Shown here: in pieces, positions 35,997 to 43,756 of the stretch
How positions within the stretch are numbered: the stretch's first letter is position 1
Layout of the letters: every line of letters begins with the position of its first letter
Source of the DNA: Nostocoides sp. HKS02
GTDB lineage: Bacteria; Actinomycetota; Actinomycetes; Actinomycetales; Dermatophilaceae
Assembly: GCF_009707485.1 (NCBI RefSeq)
Contig: NZ_CP046121.1
Location: forward strand, 1,178,001-1,242,000
Length of the DNA stretch: 64,000 nt
Reading direction: 5' to 3'
Translations under genes and position numbers: made by a program
The notes under the pieces: model-generated
Databases searched by the model: none
Told to the model about the DNA's origin: nothing
Seen by the model: only the letters and a program-made list of their open reading frames with translations

Positions 35997-37230
35997 CGAC
36001 CGCTTTCCCCAAGACTTCCTCTGGGGAGTCGCCACCGCCGGCCACCAGAACGAGGGCGACAACACCGGGAGCGACACCTGGTTCCTCGAGCACGTCTCGC
36101 CCACCATCTTCCGGGCGCCCTCGGGCAAGGCGTGCAACGGCTGGGAGCTGTGGCGCGAGGACCTCGACCTCGTCGCAGGGATGGGGTTGAACGCCTACCG
36201 GTTCTCCGTCGAGTGGGCTCGGGTCGAGCCGCGGGAGGGGTCGTTCTCCGACGCTGCGCTCGACCACTACGAGGCCGTCGTCGACCGGTGCCACGAGCTC
36301 GGTATCGCACCCGTCGTCACCTTCAACCACTTCACCTCCCCGCACTGGTTCGCGGCCAAGGGTGCGTGGCTCGACGCGGCGGCGCCAGACCTCTTCGCGC
36401 GGTACTGCGGCGTCGTCATGGACCGCTTCGGCGACCGCATCGCGGTGGCCGTCACCCTCAACGAGCCCGACCTGCCCCGGATGCTGACCTGGGTCGACCT
36501 GCCCCCGTTCGTCCGCGACCTCGAGCGCGCCACCCTCGACGCCGCGTCGCGCGAGGCGGGCGTCGAGCGCTACCGCGCCGGCAACGTCATGCTCCCGGAG
36601 GAGATGGACGCCATCGGCGACGGGATGGCGGCCGGCCACGTGGCGGCCAAGGCGGCCATCAAGTCCCGCCGGCCTGACCTGCCCGTCGGGTTGTCGCTCG
36701 CCATCATCGACGACGTCGTGGCGGGTGACGACGCGACGGTGCGCGACCGCAAGCGCGCCGAGGTCTACCAGCGCTGGCTGGAGCTGGCCCGCGCCGACGA
36801 CTTCATCGGGGTGCAGAACTACGAGCGACGCAGCTACGACGGCCAGGGCGAACAGGCTGCACCGGACGGCGCCGTCCTCAACCAGATGGGCTCGGCCGTC
36901 GAGCCGAAGTCACTGGCCGGCGCCGTGCGCTACGCCCACGACCAGACCGGGGTCCCGGTGCTCGTCACCGAGCACGGCATGGCCACCGCTGACGACAGCG
37001 TGCGCGCCGCGTTCATCGGGCCGTCGCTCGACGAGCTGCGGGCGGTCATCGACGGCGGTGTGCCCGTCCTCGGGTACCTCCACTGGACCCTGCTCGACAA
37101 CTTCGAGTGGATCTTCGGCTACGACATGCACCTGGGCCTGCACGAGGTCGACCGCACGACCTTTGTCCGCACCGCCAAGCCCAGCGCGGGGGTGTACGCC
37201 GACTACGTCCGCTCGGCGACCAGTGGCTGA
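35989..37230 (+). CDS. Beta-glucosidase-type GH1 family protein
   Basis: The ATG overlapping the oxidase stop gives 413 residues, somewhat short for GH1 (about 440-480). The acid/base glutamate is in TLNEPD (near residue 157) and the nucleophile in VTEHGM (near 327); FPQDFLWGVATAGHQNEG opens the barrel and LHWTLLDNFEWIFGY closes it. No signal peptide, so it acts inside the cell. Glucosidase, 6-phospho- or rutinoside-type specificity cannot be told apart here. With the rhamnosidase upstream in the window it could process rhamnosyl-glucosides. Confidence 0.87.
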   Translation: MTDDRFPQDFLWGVATAGHQNEGDNTGSDTWFLEHVSPTIFRAPSGKACNGWELWREDLDLVAGMGLNAYRFSVEWARVEPREGSFSDAALDHYEAVVDRCHELGIAPVVTFNHFTSPHWFAAKGAWLDAAAPDLFARYCGVVMDRFGDRIAVAVTLNEPDLPRMLTWVDLPPFVRDLERATLDAASREAGVERYRAGNVMLPEEMDAIGDGMAAGHVAAKAAIKSRRPDLPVGLSLAIIDDVVAGDDATVRDRKRAEVYQRWLELARADDFIGVQNYERRSYDGQGEQAAPDGAVLNQMGSAVEPKSLAGAVRYAHDQTGVPVLVTEHGMATADDSVRAAFIGPSLDELRAVIDGGVPVLGYLHWTLLDNFEWIFGYDMHLGLHEVDRTTFVRTAKPSAGVYADYVRSATSG

Positions 37231-37336
37231 GGGCCCGATGGTGGCCCGGCTGGACCACGTCGGCCTGTCCGTGGCCGACCTCGCCGCCGCCGGGGCGCGC
37301 CTCGCCACCGTCATGACGCCACACGCCACTGGATGA
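37223..37336 (+). pseudogene. N-terminal remnant of a VOC-family protein
   Basis: A short frame from a GTG overlapping the GH1 stop (37 residues; 32 if the internal ATG at 37238 is used) reads MVARLDHVGLSVADLAAAGARLATV, a typical first VOC strand and helix, and then stops. The rest of the domain is missing. It ends within the inverted repeats before bioB. It is the third truncated gene in this cluster. Confidence 0.45.
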
Positions 37337-37364
37337 GACGTGTGGCACCAGCCCCCTCCAGTGG
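37318..37364. promoter_or_regulatory. Interlocked inverted repeats upstream of bioB
   Basis: GCCACACG (37318-37325) pairs with CGTGTGGC (37339-37346), and CCACTGGA (37326-37333), lying in that loop, pairs with TCCAGTGG (37357-37364). Both arms are eight bases and perfect. As DNA this looks like a compound operator; as RNA it gives alternative hairpins or a pseudoknot. It ends 16 bases before the bioB ATG, and no ribosome binding site is visible between, so a leaderless transcript with the repeats over the promoter is plausible. Confidence 0.6.
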
Positions 37365-37379
37365 GCCACCATTCCCCCT

Positions 37380-38396
37380 ATGACTGCACAGCCGAGAGTC
37401 GACGAAGACATCCTCAGCACCGCCCGGGAGCAGGTCCTCGGACGCGGTGAGCCACTGGCGTACGAGCAGATCCTGGCGGTCATGAACACCGCCGACGACC
37501 AGCTCGAGGAGCTGCTGGCCCTCGCCCACGAGGTGCGGATGACCTACAACGGCCCCGAGGTCGAGGTCGAGGGCATCGTGTCCATCAAGACTGGCGGGTG
37601 CCCCGAGGACTGCCACTTCTGCAGCCAGTCGGGGCAGTTCACCTCGCCGGTGCGGTCGGTGTGGCTCGACATCCCCGAGCTGGTCCGCGCAGCCAAGCAG
37701 ACCCGTGAGACGGGCGCCAGCGAGTTCTGCATCGTCGCTGCCGTTCGTGGGCCGGACGCGCGCCTCATGGACCAGATGCGCGAGGGCGTCGCCGCGATCC
37801 GGGCCGAGGTCGACATCCAGGTGGCTGCCTCGCTGGGCATGCTCACGCAGGACCAGGTGGACGACCTCGTCGCGATGGGGGTGCATCGTTACAACCACAA
37901 TCTCGAGGCCGGTCGCTCCTTCTTCCCGCAGGTCGTCACGACGCACTCCTTCGAGGAGCGCTGGGACACCTGCCTCATGGTCAAGGACTCCGGCATGGAG
38001 CTCTGCTGCGGCGGGCTCGTGGGCATGGGAGAGACGCTCGAGCAGCGGGCCGAGCTCGCGGCCCAGCTGGGCGAGCTCGCGCCGCACGAGGTACCCCTCA
38101 ACTTCCTCAACCCGCGACCCGGCACCCCCTTCGGCGACCTGCCGGTGATGGACAGCGGTGAGGCGCTGCGCACGATCGCCGCCTTCCGCCTCGCGCTCCC
38201 CCACACCATCCTGCGCTACGCCGGGGGTCGTGAGCTGACGCTCGGCGACCTGGGCACGCGCGACGGCCTGCTCGGCGGTATCAACGCCGTGATCGTCGGC
38301 AACTACCTGACCACCCTCGGCCGCGACCCCCGTGAGGACCTCGCCTTGCTGGCCGACCTCGAGATGCCGATCAAGGCGCTCGGGCAGACCTTCTGA
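37380..38396 (+). CDS. bioB: Biotin synthase
   Basis: The 338-residue radical SAM enzyme has the cluster motif [14 protein letters not shown] near residue 73 (Cx3Cx2C), GLVGMGET and the [10 protein letters not shown] segment of BioB. It inserts sulfur into dethiobiotin. No clear ribosome binding site precedes the ATG, which fits leaderless translation. First gene of bioB-bsaP-bioA-bioF-bioD, which covers all four late steps of biotin synthesis. Confidence 0.95.
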   Translation: MTAQPRVDEDILSTAREQVLGRGEPLAYEQILAVMNTADDQLEELLALAHEVRMTYNGPEVEVEGIVSIKTGGCPEDCHFCSQSGQFTSPVRSVWLDIPELVRAAKQTRETGASEFCIVAAVRGPDARLMDQMREGVAAIRAEVDIQVAASLGMLTQDQVDDLVAMGVHRYNHNLEAGRSFFPQVVTTHSFEERWDTCLMVKDSGMELCCGGLVGMGETLEQRAELAAQLGELAPHEVPLNFLNPRPGTPFGDLPVMDSGEALRTIAAFRLALPHTILRYAGGRELTLGDLGTRDGLLGGINAVIVGNYLTTLGRDPREDLALLADLEMPIKALGQTF

Positions 38397-38406
38397 GCCC
38401 TGAGGT

Positions 38407-38601
38407 ATGCCGGACACTGCGCCGTGGTGCGCCCGCTGCGGTGAGGCGCGGGCAGCGGGCGACCATGCCGCCTGCGACCGTGCCCTGGCTCTGGAGCCGC
38501 CCCGGTTCTGCCCAGCCTGTCGCCGCCGGATGAAGGTGCAGGTGCTCCCACGGGGGTGGTCGGCGGTGTGCGTCGAGCACGGGGAGAGCCACGATGGGTG
38601 A
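38407..38601 (+). CDS. bsaP: Biotin synthase auxiliary protein
   Basis: This 64-residue protein has a CxxC (WCARCGEA), a middle Cys and a second CxxC (FCPACRRRM) followed by a final Cys, and lies 10 bases after bioB. Size, cysteine pattern and position match BsaP, described in mycobacteria as a small protein that actinobacterial BioB needs for activity. Its start codon is inside one copy of the GTATGCCG octamer. It overlaps the bioA start by eight bases. Confidence 0.82.
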   Translation: MPDTAPWCARCGEARAAGDHAACDRALALEPPRFCPACRRRMKVQVLPRGWSAVCVEHGESHDG

Positions 38602-39907
38602 CCTCGACCGGCTGCTCGCGTTCGACCAGGACCACGTCTGGCACCCCTACTCCTCGGCGCTGGTCCACGACCCGCGCTTCCTCGTGGACTCCGCGTCGGG
38701 CGTGCGGCTCCGCCTGCGCCACGCGGACGGGTCGTCGCAGGACGTCATCGACGCCATGTCGTCGTGGTGGTGCGCCATCCACGGCTACGCGGTGCCCGAG
38801 CTCGACGCGGCGGCGCACCGCCAGCTCGACCAGATGAGCCACGTCATGTTCGGTGGGCTCACCCACGAGCCCGCGATCGCCCTCGCCGAGCGGCTCGTGT
38901 CCCTCACGCCGGACCCGCTGCAGCACGTGTTCTTCGCCGACTCCGGTTCGGTGTCGGTCGAGGTGGCCATGAAGATGGCCCTGCAGCTCCAGGTGGGCAC
39001 CGGCTCGACGCGCACCCGCTTCTTCACCATCCGCGGCGGCTACCACGGCGACACCTTCTCGCCGATGTCCGTGACCGATCCGGTGGGTGGCATGCACTCG
39101 TTGTTCAGCGGCATACTCCCCCAGCACGTGTTCGCACCCGTCCCGCCCGCGGGGGTCGACGTGCCCGACGACGACCCGGCCATGGTCGCGTGGGAGCGCG
39201 AGACCAGGAGCCTCTACGCCGCCCACGCCCACGAGGTCGCCGCCGTGATCCTGGAGCCGGTCCTCCAGGGCGCCGGCGGCATGCGGTTCCACAGCCCGTA
39301 TGCCGTGCGGGTCCTCGCGTCGCTCGCGCGGGAGCACGGCGCGCTCGTCATCTTCGACGAGATCGCCACCGGGTTCGGCCGGACGGGCACGCTGTTCGCC
39401 CTGGAGCGCGCCGAGGTGGTGCCCGACATCCTCTGCCTCGGCAAGGCGCTGACCGGCGGCTACCTCACCCTCGCGGCTGTCCTGTGCACGAGCGAGGTCG
39501 CCCGGGGCGTGAGCAGTCAGGCCGCGGGCGGAGCGCTGATGCACGGGCCGACCTTCATGGCCAACCCGCTTGCGTGCGCGGTGGCGCTGGCCAGCCTGGA
39601 CCTGTTGCGGGCCAACGATTTCGCCCGCCAGGTGGCGACGCTCGAGGCGGGTCTCACGACCGGACTCGCAGCGGCGGACGGCCTCGAGTCGGTCGTCGAC
39701 GTCCGGGTGCTCGGCGGCGTCGGCGTGGTCCAGCTGGGCGAGCCGGTTCGCGCGGCCGAGGTGACGGCGGCGGCCCTGGCCCGCGGGGTCTGGGTGCGGC
39801 CGTTCCGCGACCTCGTCTACACCATGCCGCCCTACGTCACCGCCGCCGACGACCTGGCCACGATCTGCGACGCGATGGTCGCCGCCGTCGCCGACGTGCA
39901 CGGCTGA
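38594..39907 (+). CDS. bioA: Adenosylmethionine-8-amino-7-oxononanoate aminotransferase
   Basis: The 437-residue class III aminotransferase starts with [11 protein letters not shown], the BioA-specific N-terminus. The PLP lysine is in [14 protein letters not shown] (near residue 285), with [12 protein letters not shown] before it and [16 protein letters not shown] after. It converts 7-keto-8-aminopelargonate to 7,8-diaminopelargonate using S-adenosylmethionine as amino donor. Confidence 0.95.
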   Translation: MGDLDRLLAFDQDHVWHPYSSALVHDPRFLVDSASGVRLRLRHADGSSQDVIDAMSSWWCAIHGYAVPELDAAAHRQLDQMSHVMFGGLTHEPAIALAERLVSLTPDPLQHVFFADSGSVSVEVAMKMALQLQVGTGSTRTRFFTIRGGYHGDTFSPMSVTDPVGGMHSLFSGILPQHVFAPVPPAGVDVPDDDPAMVAWERETRSLYAAHAHEVAAVILEPVLQGAGGMRFHSPYAVRVLASLAREHGALVIFDEIATGFGRTGTLFALERAEVVPDILCLGKALTGGYLTLAAVLCTSEVARGVSSQAAGGALMHGPTFMANPLACAVALASLDLLRANDFARQVATLEAGLTTGLAAADGLESVVDVRVLGGVGVVQLGEPVRAAEVTAAALARGVWVRPFRDLVYTMPPYVTAADDLATICDAMVAAVADVHG

Positions 39908-39919
39908 GAGGATGCCCCG

Positions 39920-41044
39920 GTGAGCGAGTTCCTCGACTGGCTGGCCGCCCAGGCGCAGTCCCGCGACCGCGCCGGGCTCCGCCGCGCGACCACGCCGTTC
40001 AAGGCTGACGAGGTCCTCGATCTTGCAGGCAACGACTACCTGGGACTTCGTCGACACCCTGCGGTCGTGGCCGGTGCCGTGGCCGCCGCCGAGACCTACG
40101 GTGGCGGGGCCGGCGCATCGCGGCTGGTGACCGGCACCCTGCCGATCCACGAGCACCTCGAACAGGCACTCTGCGACCTCACAGCTGCGCCGTCGGCGCT
40201 GGTGTTCTCCACCGGGTACCACGCCAATCTCGGCGCCCTGACCGCGCTGGCCGACGCCGACACCCTCATCGTGTCCGATGCCCACGCCCACGCCTCCCTC
40301 ATCGACGGCGCCCGGCTCAGCCGTGGCACCGTCGTCGTGAGCCGCCACAACGACCTCGGCCACGTGCGCGAGCTGCTCGCCCACCGCACGCAGCGCCGAG
40401 CCGTCGTCGTGGTCGAGTCGATCTACTCGGTCTTCGGTGATGCCGCACCCCTGGCCGAGCTGTCGAGCCTGGCACTGGAGTTCGACGCGGTGCTGCTGGT
40501 GGACGACGCCCACGGGCTCGGGGTCCTGGGTGCGCGCGGCGAGGGCGGCCCCGCACACGCCGGCATCACCACGTGCGACCACGTCGTCGTGACTGCAACC
40601 CTCTCGAAATCCCTTGCCGCACAAGGCGGAGTCGTCCTGGGCCACCGGTCAGTGCGCCAACACCTGGTCAACACCTCGAGGCCGTTCATCTACGACACCG
40701 GCTTGGCGCCAGCAGCGGCCGGCGCGGCGTTGGGTGCCCTCGAGGTCCTGGGCGCAGACCCCCGTCTGCCAGAGCGAGCCCGGGCCAACGCGGCAGCACT
40801 TGCGGCGGCGTGTGGCGTCGCTGCGCCGGCGGGAGCAGTCCTCTCGGTCGCGATGCCCGGCCCGGCGCACGCGCTGGCCGCGGTCGCGGAAGCCGAGGCA
40901 CGCGGCATACGCATCGGCTGTTTCCGGCCGCCGTCCACCCCGGACGGCACGTCCCGGCTGCGACTGACCGCCCACGCCAACCACACGCGGCACGACCTCG
41001 ACCGGGCGGCAGCCGTCCTGGAGTCCCTGGTGCCACGTGCCTGA
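39920..41044 (+). CDS. bioF: 8-amino-7-oxononanoate synthase
   Basis: The GTG start gives 374 residues. Alpha-oxoamine synthase features: LAGNDYLGLRRHP near the N-terminus, ESIYSVFGDAAPL, VDDAHGLGVLG and the PLP lysine in TATLSKSLAAQGG (near residue 237). It joins pimeloyl-ACP/CoA with alanine. The stop overlaps the bioD GTG by eight bases. Confidence 0.94.
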   Translation: MSEFLDWLAAQAQSRDRAGLRRATTPFKADEVLDLAGNDYLGLRRHPAVVAGAVAAAETYGGGAGASRLVTGTLPIHEHLEQALCDLTAAPSALVFSTGYHANLGALTALADADTLIVSDAHAHASLIDGARLSRGTVVVSRHNDLGHVRELLAHRTQRRAVVVVESIYSVFGDAAPLAELSSLALEFDAVLLVDDAHGLGVLGARGEGGPAHAGITTCDHVVVTATLSKSLAAQGGVVLGHRSVRQHLVNTSRPFIYDTGLAPAAAGAALGALEVLGADPRLPERARANAAALAAACGVAAPAGAVLSVAMPGPAHALAAVAEAEARGIRIGCFRPPSTPDGTSRLRLTAHANHTRHDLDRAAAVLESLVPRA

Positions 41045-41831
41045 GGCGGTGGCGCTGCCCAGGGTGGTTCTCGTGACCGGGACCGGTACGGGCGTCGGCA
41101 AGACGGTGACCACGGCCGCCCTCGCGGCGGCGCTGCACGGGCGGGGACTCACCGTCGGGGTCGTGAAGCCGACCCAGACCGGCGTTGCCGAGGGCGAACC
41201 TGGTGACGTCGAGGAGATCCGCCGGCTGATCGGCGACGACGCGGCGGTGCGCACCCATGAGCTGGTGCGGCTGCGGGACCCGCTCGCGCCCGACACCGCC
41301 GCTCGACTCGAGGGGGTCGACTTGCCGCGCGTCGAGGCCGTGGCTGAGTCGGTCAAGGATCTCGCCCGGGACGTGGACGTCCTGCTGGTCGAAGGCGCGG
41401 GGGGTCTGCTCGTGCGACTCGACGGCGCAGGGGGCACGTTGGCGGACCTCGGGACGTGCTTGCATGAGGCCGGCGTGACGGTGGGCTACCTCGTCGTCGC
41501 CGCCGCGGAGCTCGGCACCCTCAACCACACCGCGCTGACGGCCGAGGCGCTGGCGAGCCGCGGGTTGCCGCTGCTGGGCGTGGTCATCGGCTCATGGCCG
41601 CAGCAGCCAGGGCTGGCCGAGGAACAGAACCTCGTCGACCTGCCCGCCGTCGCGCAGGCTCCCCTGGTGGGTCGCCTGCCCGCTGGAGCCGCGGCGCTGT
41701 CACCATCGGACTTCCGTGACGCCGCGCCAAGCTGGTGGCACCCCGACTTATTGCCCGCAGTCGACCGATCTGGGCCACCGGTGGCCCCCAAACCGTGGAT
41801 TCAGGGCAATAAGTCGGCGGGAGCGGGCTAG
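41037..41831 (+). CDS. bioD: Dethiobiotin synthetase
   Basis: The GTG start gives 264 residues. The P-loop is TGTGTGVGKTVT (near residue 13), with KPTQTG, VEGAGGLLVRL and a C-terminal VGRLPAGAAAL. The usual length is about 225-240; the last 25-30 residues are encoded by a large inverted repeat (41743-41817) and look like an added tail. It closes the ureido ring of dethiobiotin with ATP and CO2. Convergent with corA, overlapping its stop by four bases. Confidence 0.92.
   Translation: MPEAVALPRVVLVTGTGTGVGKTVTTAALAAALHGRGLTVGVVKPTQTGVAEGEPGDVEEIRRLIGDDAAVRTHELVRLRDPLAPDTAARLEGVDLPRVEAVAESVKDLARDVDVLLVEGAGGLLVRLDGAGGTLADLGTCLHEAGVTVGYLVVAAAELGTLNHTALTAEALASRGLPLLGVVIGSWPQQPGLAEEQNLVDLPAVAQAPLVGRLPAGAAALSPSDFRDAAPSWWHPDLLPAVDRSGPPVAPKPWIQGNKSAGAG
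41743..41817. repeat. Cruciform-like nested inverted repeat at the bioD 3' end
   Basis: Outer arms CCGACTTATTGCCC (41743-41756) and GGGCAATAAGTCGG (41804-41817) are perfect over 14 bases; between them lies GGGCCACCGGTGGCCC (41772-41787), a perfect 16-base palindrome. It ends between two convergent genes. It could be a bidirectional terminator or a small inserted repeat; the AT content of the arms is unusual for this genome. Confidence 0.75.
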
Positions 41832-42868
41832 AGCCATTCCTTGTGGCGGAAGAACACGTAGAGCACGATCGCCATGACGAGCATCACCGTCGTCGAGGCG
41901 TAGAAGCCCGCCGCCGTGCCGAACCCTGGATACGGCACGTTCTGGCCCATGAAACCGGTCACCGCAGTGGGGACGGCGATGATCGCCACCCAGGCCGAGA
42001 TCTTGCGCATGTCGTCGTTCTGGCGCACCGAGATCTGCGCGAGGTCGTCAGAGGCGATCGTCAGGTGGGTGCTCACCCGGGTCTGGAAGAACTCGATGAC
42101 GCCGTGCAGGGACTCGCGCTGCCCGTCCGCCATGCTCGACACCATCTCGAAGCGGTCGGCGAGGTCGGCGACGAGCGGCTCGTGGTCGGCCGGGAGGAAC
42201 CGCGCCAGCCGCGCCATGCGGTCGTAGGTCGCCGTACTGTGCACCGCGATCGTGCGGATCGCCAGGAGCTCGTACCAGACCTGGAAGAGGTCGGTGAGGA
42301 AGCCCTCGGAGTCCTTCATCACCTCGCCCGACATGACGCGCTGCTCGAGCTTGCCGGACTGCTCGGCCAAGGTCGCAATCATGTCGATCTCGCGTCGCGT
42401 CATCGTCGAGATGATCGCCGAGGACAGCTCGAACGCCGTGCGAGGCAGGAACTTCCCGCTCTTCATGCGGTCGAGGACGGCCCCGGTGTCGACGAACGCG
42501 ACGGCGGGCTCCACCTTGGGGTTGAGCGGCCCGTGGATGGTGATGAGGTAGTTCGCGCCGAGGAACTGGTCGAGCTCGATGTAGTGGACGTGCCCGTGCG
42601 CGCCGATCTGGGGGGCGTGCAGCACCGTGAACACGTGGTCGTCGTAGGCCTGGATCTTCGACACGTGGTTGCGGATCACGCAGTCGTGCAAGGCGATCTC
42701 GCTGAACCCGAAGACGTCGCCGAGCATCTCGGACTCCTGCAGTCGGCACTGCGGGATGTCCACCCAGACGAAGCCGGTGCCGTTGTCGTTCGCGCTGCGC
42801 ACCATCTCGGGCAGCTCGTCGGCGGTCCGTTGCGAGATCCCCGACTCATCGATCAGGTAGACGTCCAC
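41828..42868 (-). CDS. corA: CorA-family divalent cation transporter
   Basis: The GTG five bases after an AGAGAGG site gives 346 residues; upstream ATG readings add only leader. A large cytoplasmic domain is followed by two C-terminal membrane helices (AWVAIIAVPTAVTGFMG, then STTVMLVMAIVLYVFF). The loop signature is GQN (FMGQNVPYPG) instead of the classical GMN, a variant seen in some actinobacterial members as I recall. It probably moves Mg2+ or another divalent ion; selectivity is uncertain. Confidence 0.88.
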   Translation of the reverse strand: MDVYLIDESGISQRTADELPEMVRSANDNGTGFVWVDIPQCRLQESEMLGDVFGFSEIALHDCVIRNHVSKIQAYDDHVFTVLHAPQIGAHGHVHYIELDQFLGANYLITIHGPLNPKVEPAVAFVDTGAVLDRMKSGKFLPRTAFELSSAIISTMTRREIDMIATLAEQSGKLEQRVMSGEVMKDSEGFLTDLFQVWYELLAIRTIAVHSTATYDRMARLARFLPADHEPLVADLADRFEMVSSMADGQRESLHGVIEFFQTRVSTHLTIASDDLAQISVRQNDDMRKISAWVAIIAVPTAVTGFMGQNVPYPGFGTAAGFYASTTVMLVMAIVLYVFFRHKEWL

Positions 42869-42937
42869 GACACACCTCTCTGTCCGCTCGGGAAGCGTCC
42901 CCGAGTCTATGGCGGCCACCTGAGAATCCAGCGCAGG

Positions 42938-43756
42938 TCAGGTCGAAAGCGCCTCGTATGCCGCGCTGATGGCCGGTTCCAGCCCTTCCTGGGGCAGCGC
43001 CCATCGGCCCGCTCCGGCCTCACACGCACGCTCGACGGGCACCCCCGCGGCGTGGAGCTCCCGCAGCAGGTCGGCCACCCCTGCGAGCTGGGTCTGCTGG
43101 GCCTCGACGAACAACCGGTTCACCGGCGAGCCGTGGCCCGGGACGACGACATCGTCCGGCCCCACCAGGCGCGCGAGCGCGGCGACCGTCGCCGGCCACT
43201 CCAGCGGAAAGCATCCGGACCCGTACATCGGTGGGCCGGACTCCTCGACGAGGTCGCCGACGATCCAGGTGCCGGCGTCGGCGAGGTGCAGGACGAGGTC
43301 GTTGTCGGTGTGCCCCCGGCCCAGGTGGCGCAGCTCGACGACCCGGTCGCCGATGGTGAGGCGGTGCTCGGCGCCCACCAGCACCGTGGGCGCGGTGATC
43401 CGCACCGCGGCCCACTCCTCCACGGGCTCGATGCCCTCGGCCACCCACGCGGCCAACATCGGCGTCTCGTAGGCCTCCAGGTGTGCGGGCACGAGGTCAT
43501 GACCGTAGATCGGCACGTCCGCGAAGACCTGGTTGCCGAAGCTGTGGTCGAAGTGCGCGTGGGTGTTCACCACCGCCACGACCGGGTCCGCCGTCAGCTC
43601 ACGCAGGTGCTCGCGGATCTCCTCGCCCTGGCGTGGCGACGAGCGGGTGTCCACCACGAGCAGGCCACCCCTGCCGCGGACCACGCAGATGCTGATGTCC
43701 AGCGGGTCGTACCTGCGCTGGAACACCCCATCGCCCACCTCTGCCCACCCGGTCAT
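42938..43756 (-). CDS. Metallo-beta-lactamase-fold hydrolase
   Basis: The ATG at MTGWAEVGDGVF gives 272 residues. Metal motif THAHFDHSFGN (near residue 64), LGRGHTDNDLVLH, WIVGDLVEES and VVPGHGSPV supply the HxHxDH, His, Asp and His ligands. Similar to quinoprotein-linked or glyoxalase II-like hydrolases; substrate unknown. It overlaps the permease stop by four bases and is read after it on the same strand. Confidence 0.85.
   Translation of the reverse strand: MTGWAEVGDGVFQRRYDPLDISICVVRGRGGLLVVDTRSSPRQGEEIREHLRELTADPVVAVVNTHAHFDHSFGNQVFADVPIYGHDLVPAHLEAYETPMLAAWVAEGIEPVEEWAAVRITAPTVLVGAEHRLTIGDRVVELRHLGRGHTDNDLVLHLADAGTWIVGDLVEESGPPMYGSGCFPLEWPATVAALARLVGPDDVVVPGHGSPVNRLFVEAQQTQLAGVADLLRELHAAGVPVERACEAGAGRWALPQEGLEPAISAAYEALST

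Noticed and set aside
38303..40645. 780-residue minus-strand open frame opposite bioB, bioA and bioF
   Set aside because: No motif; an artefact of high GC.
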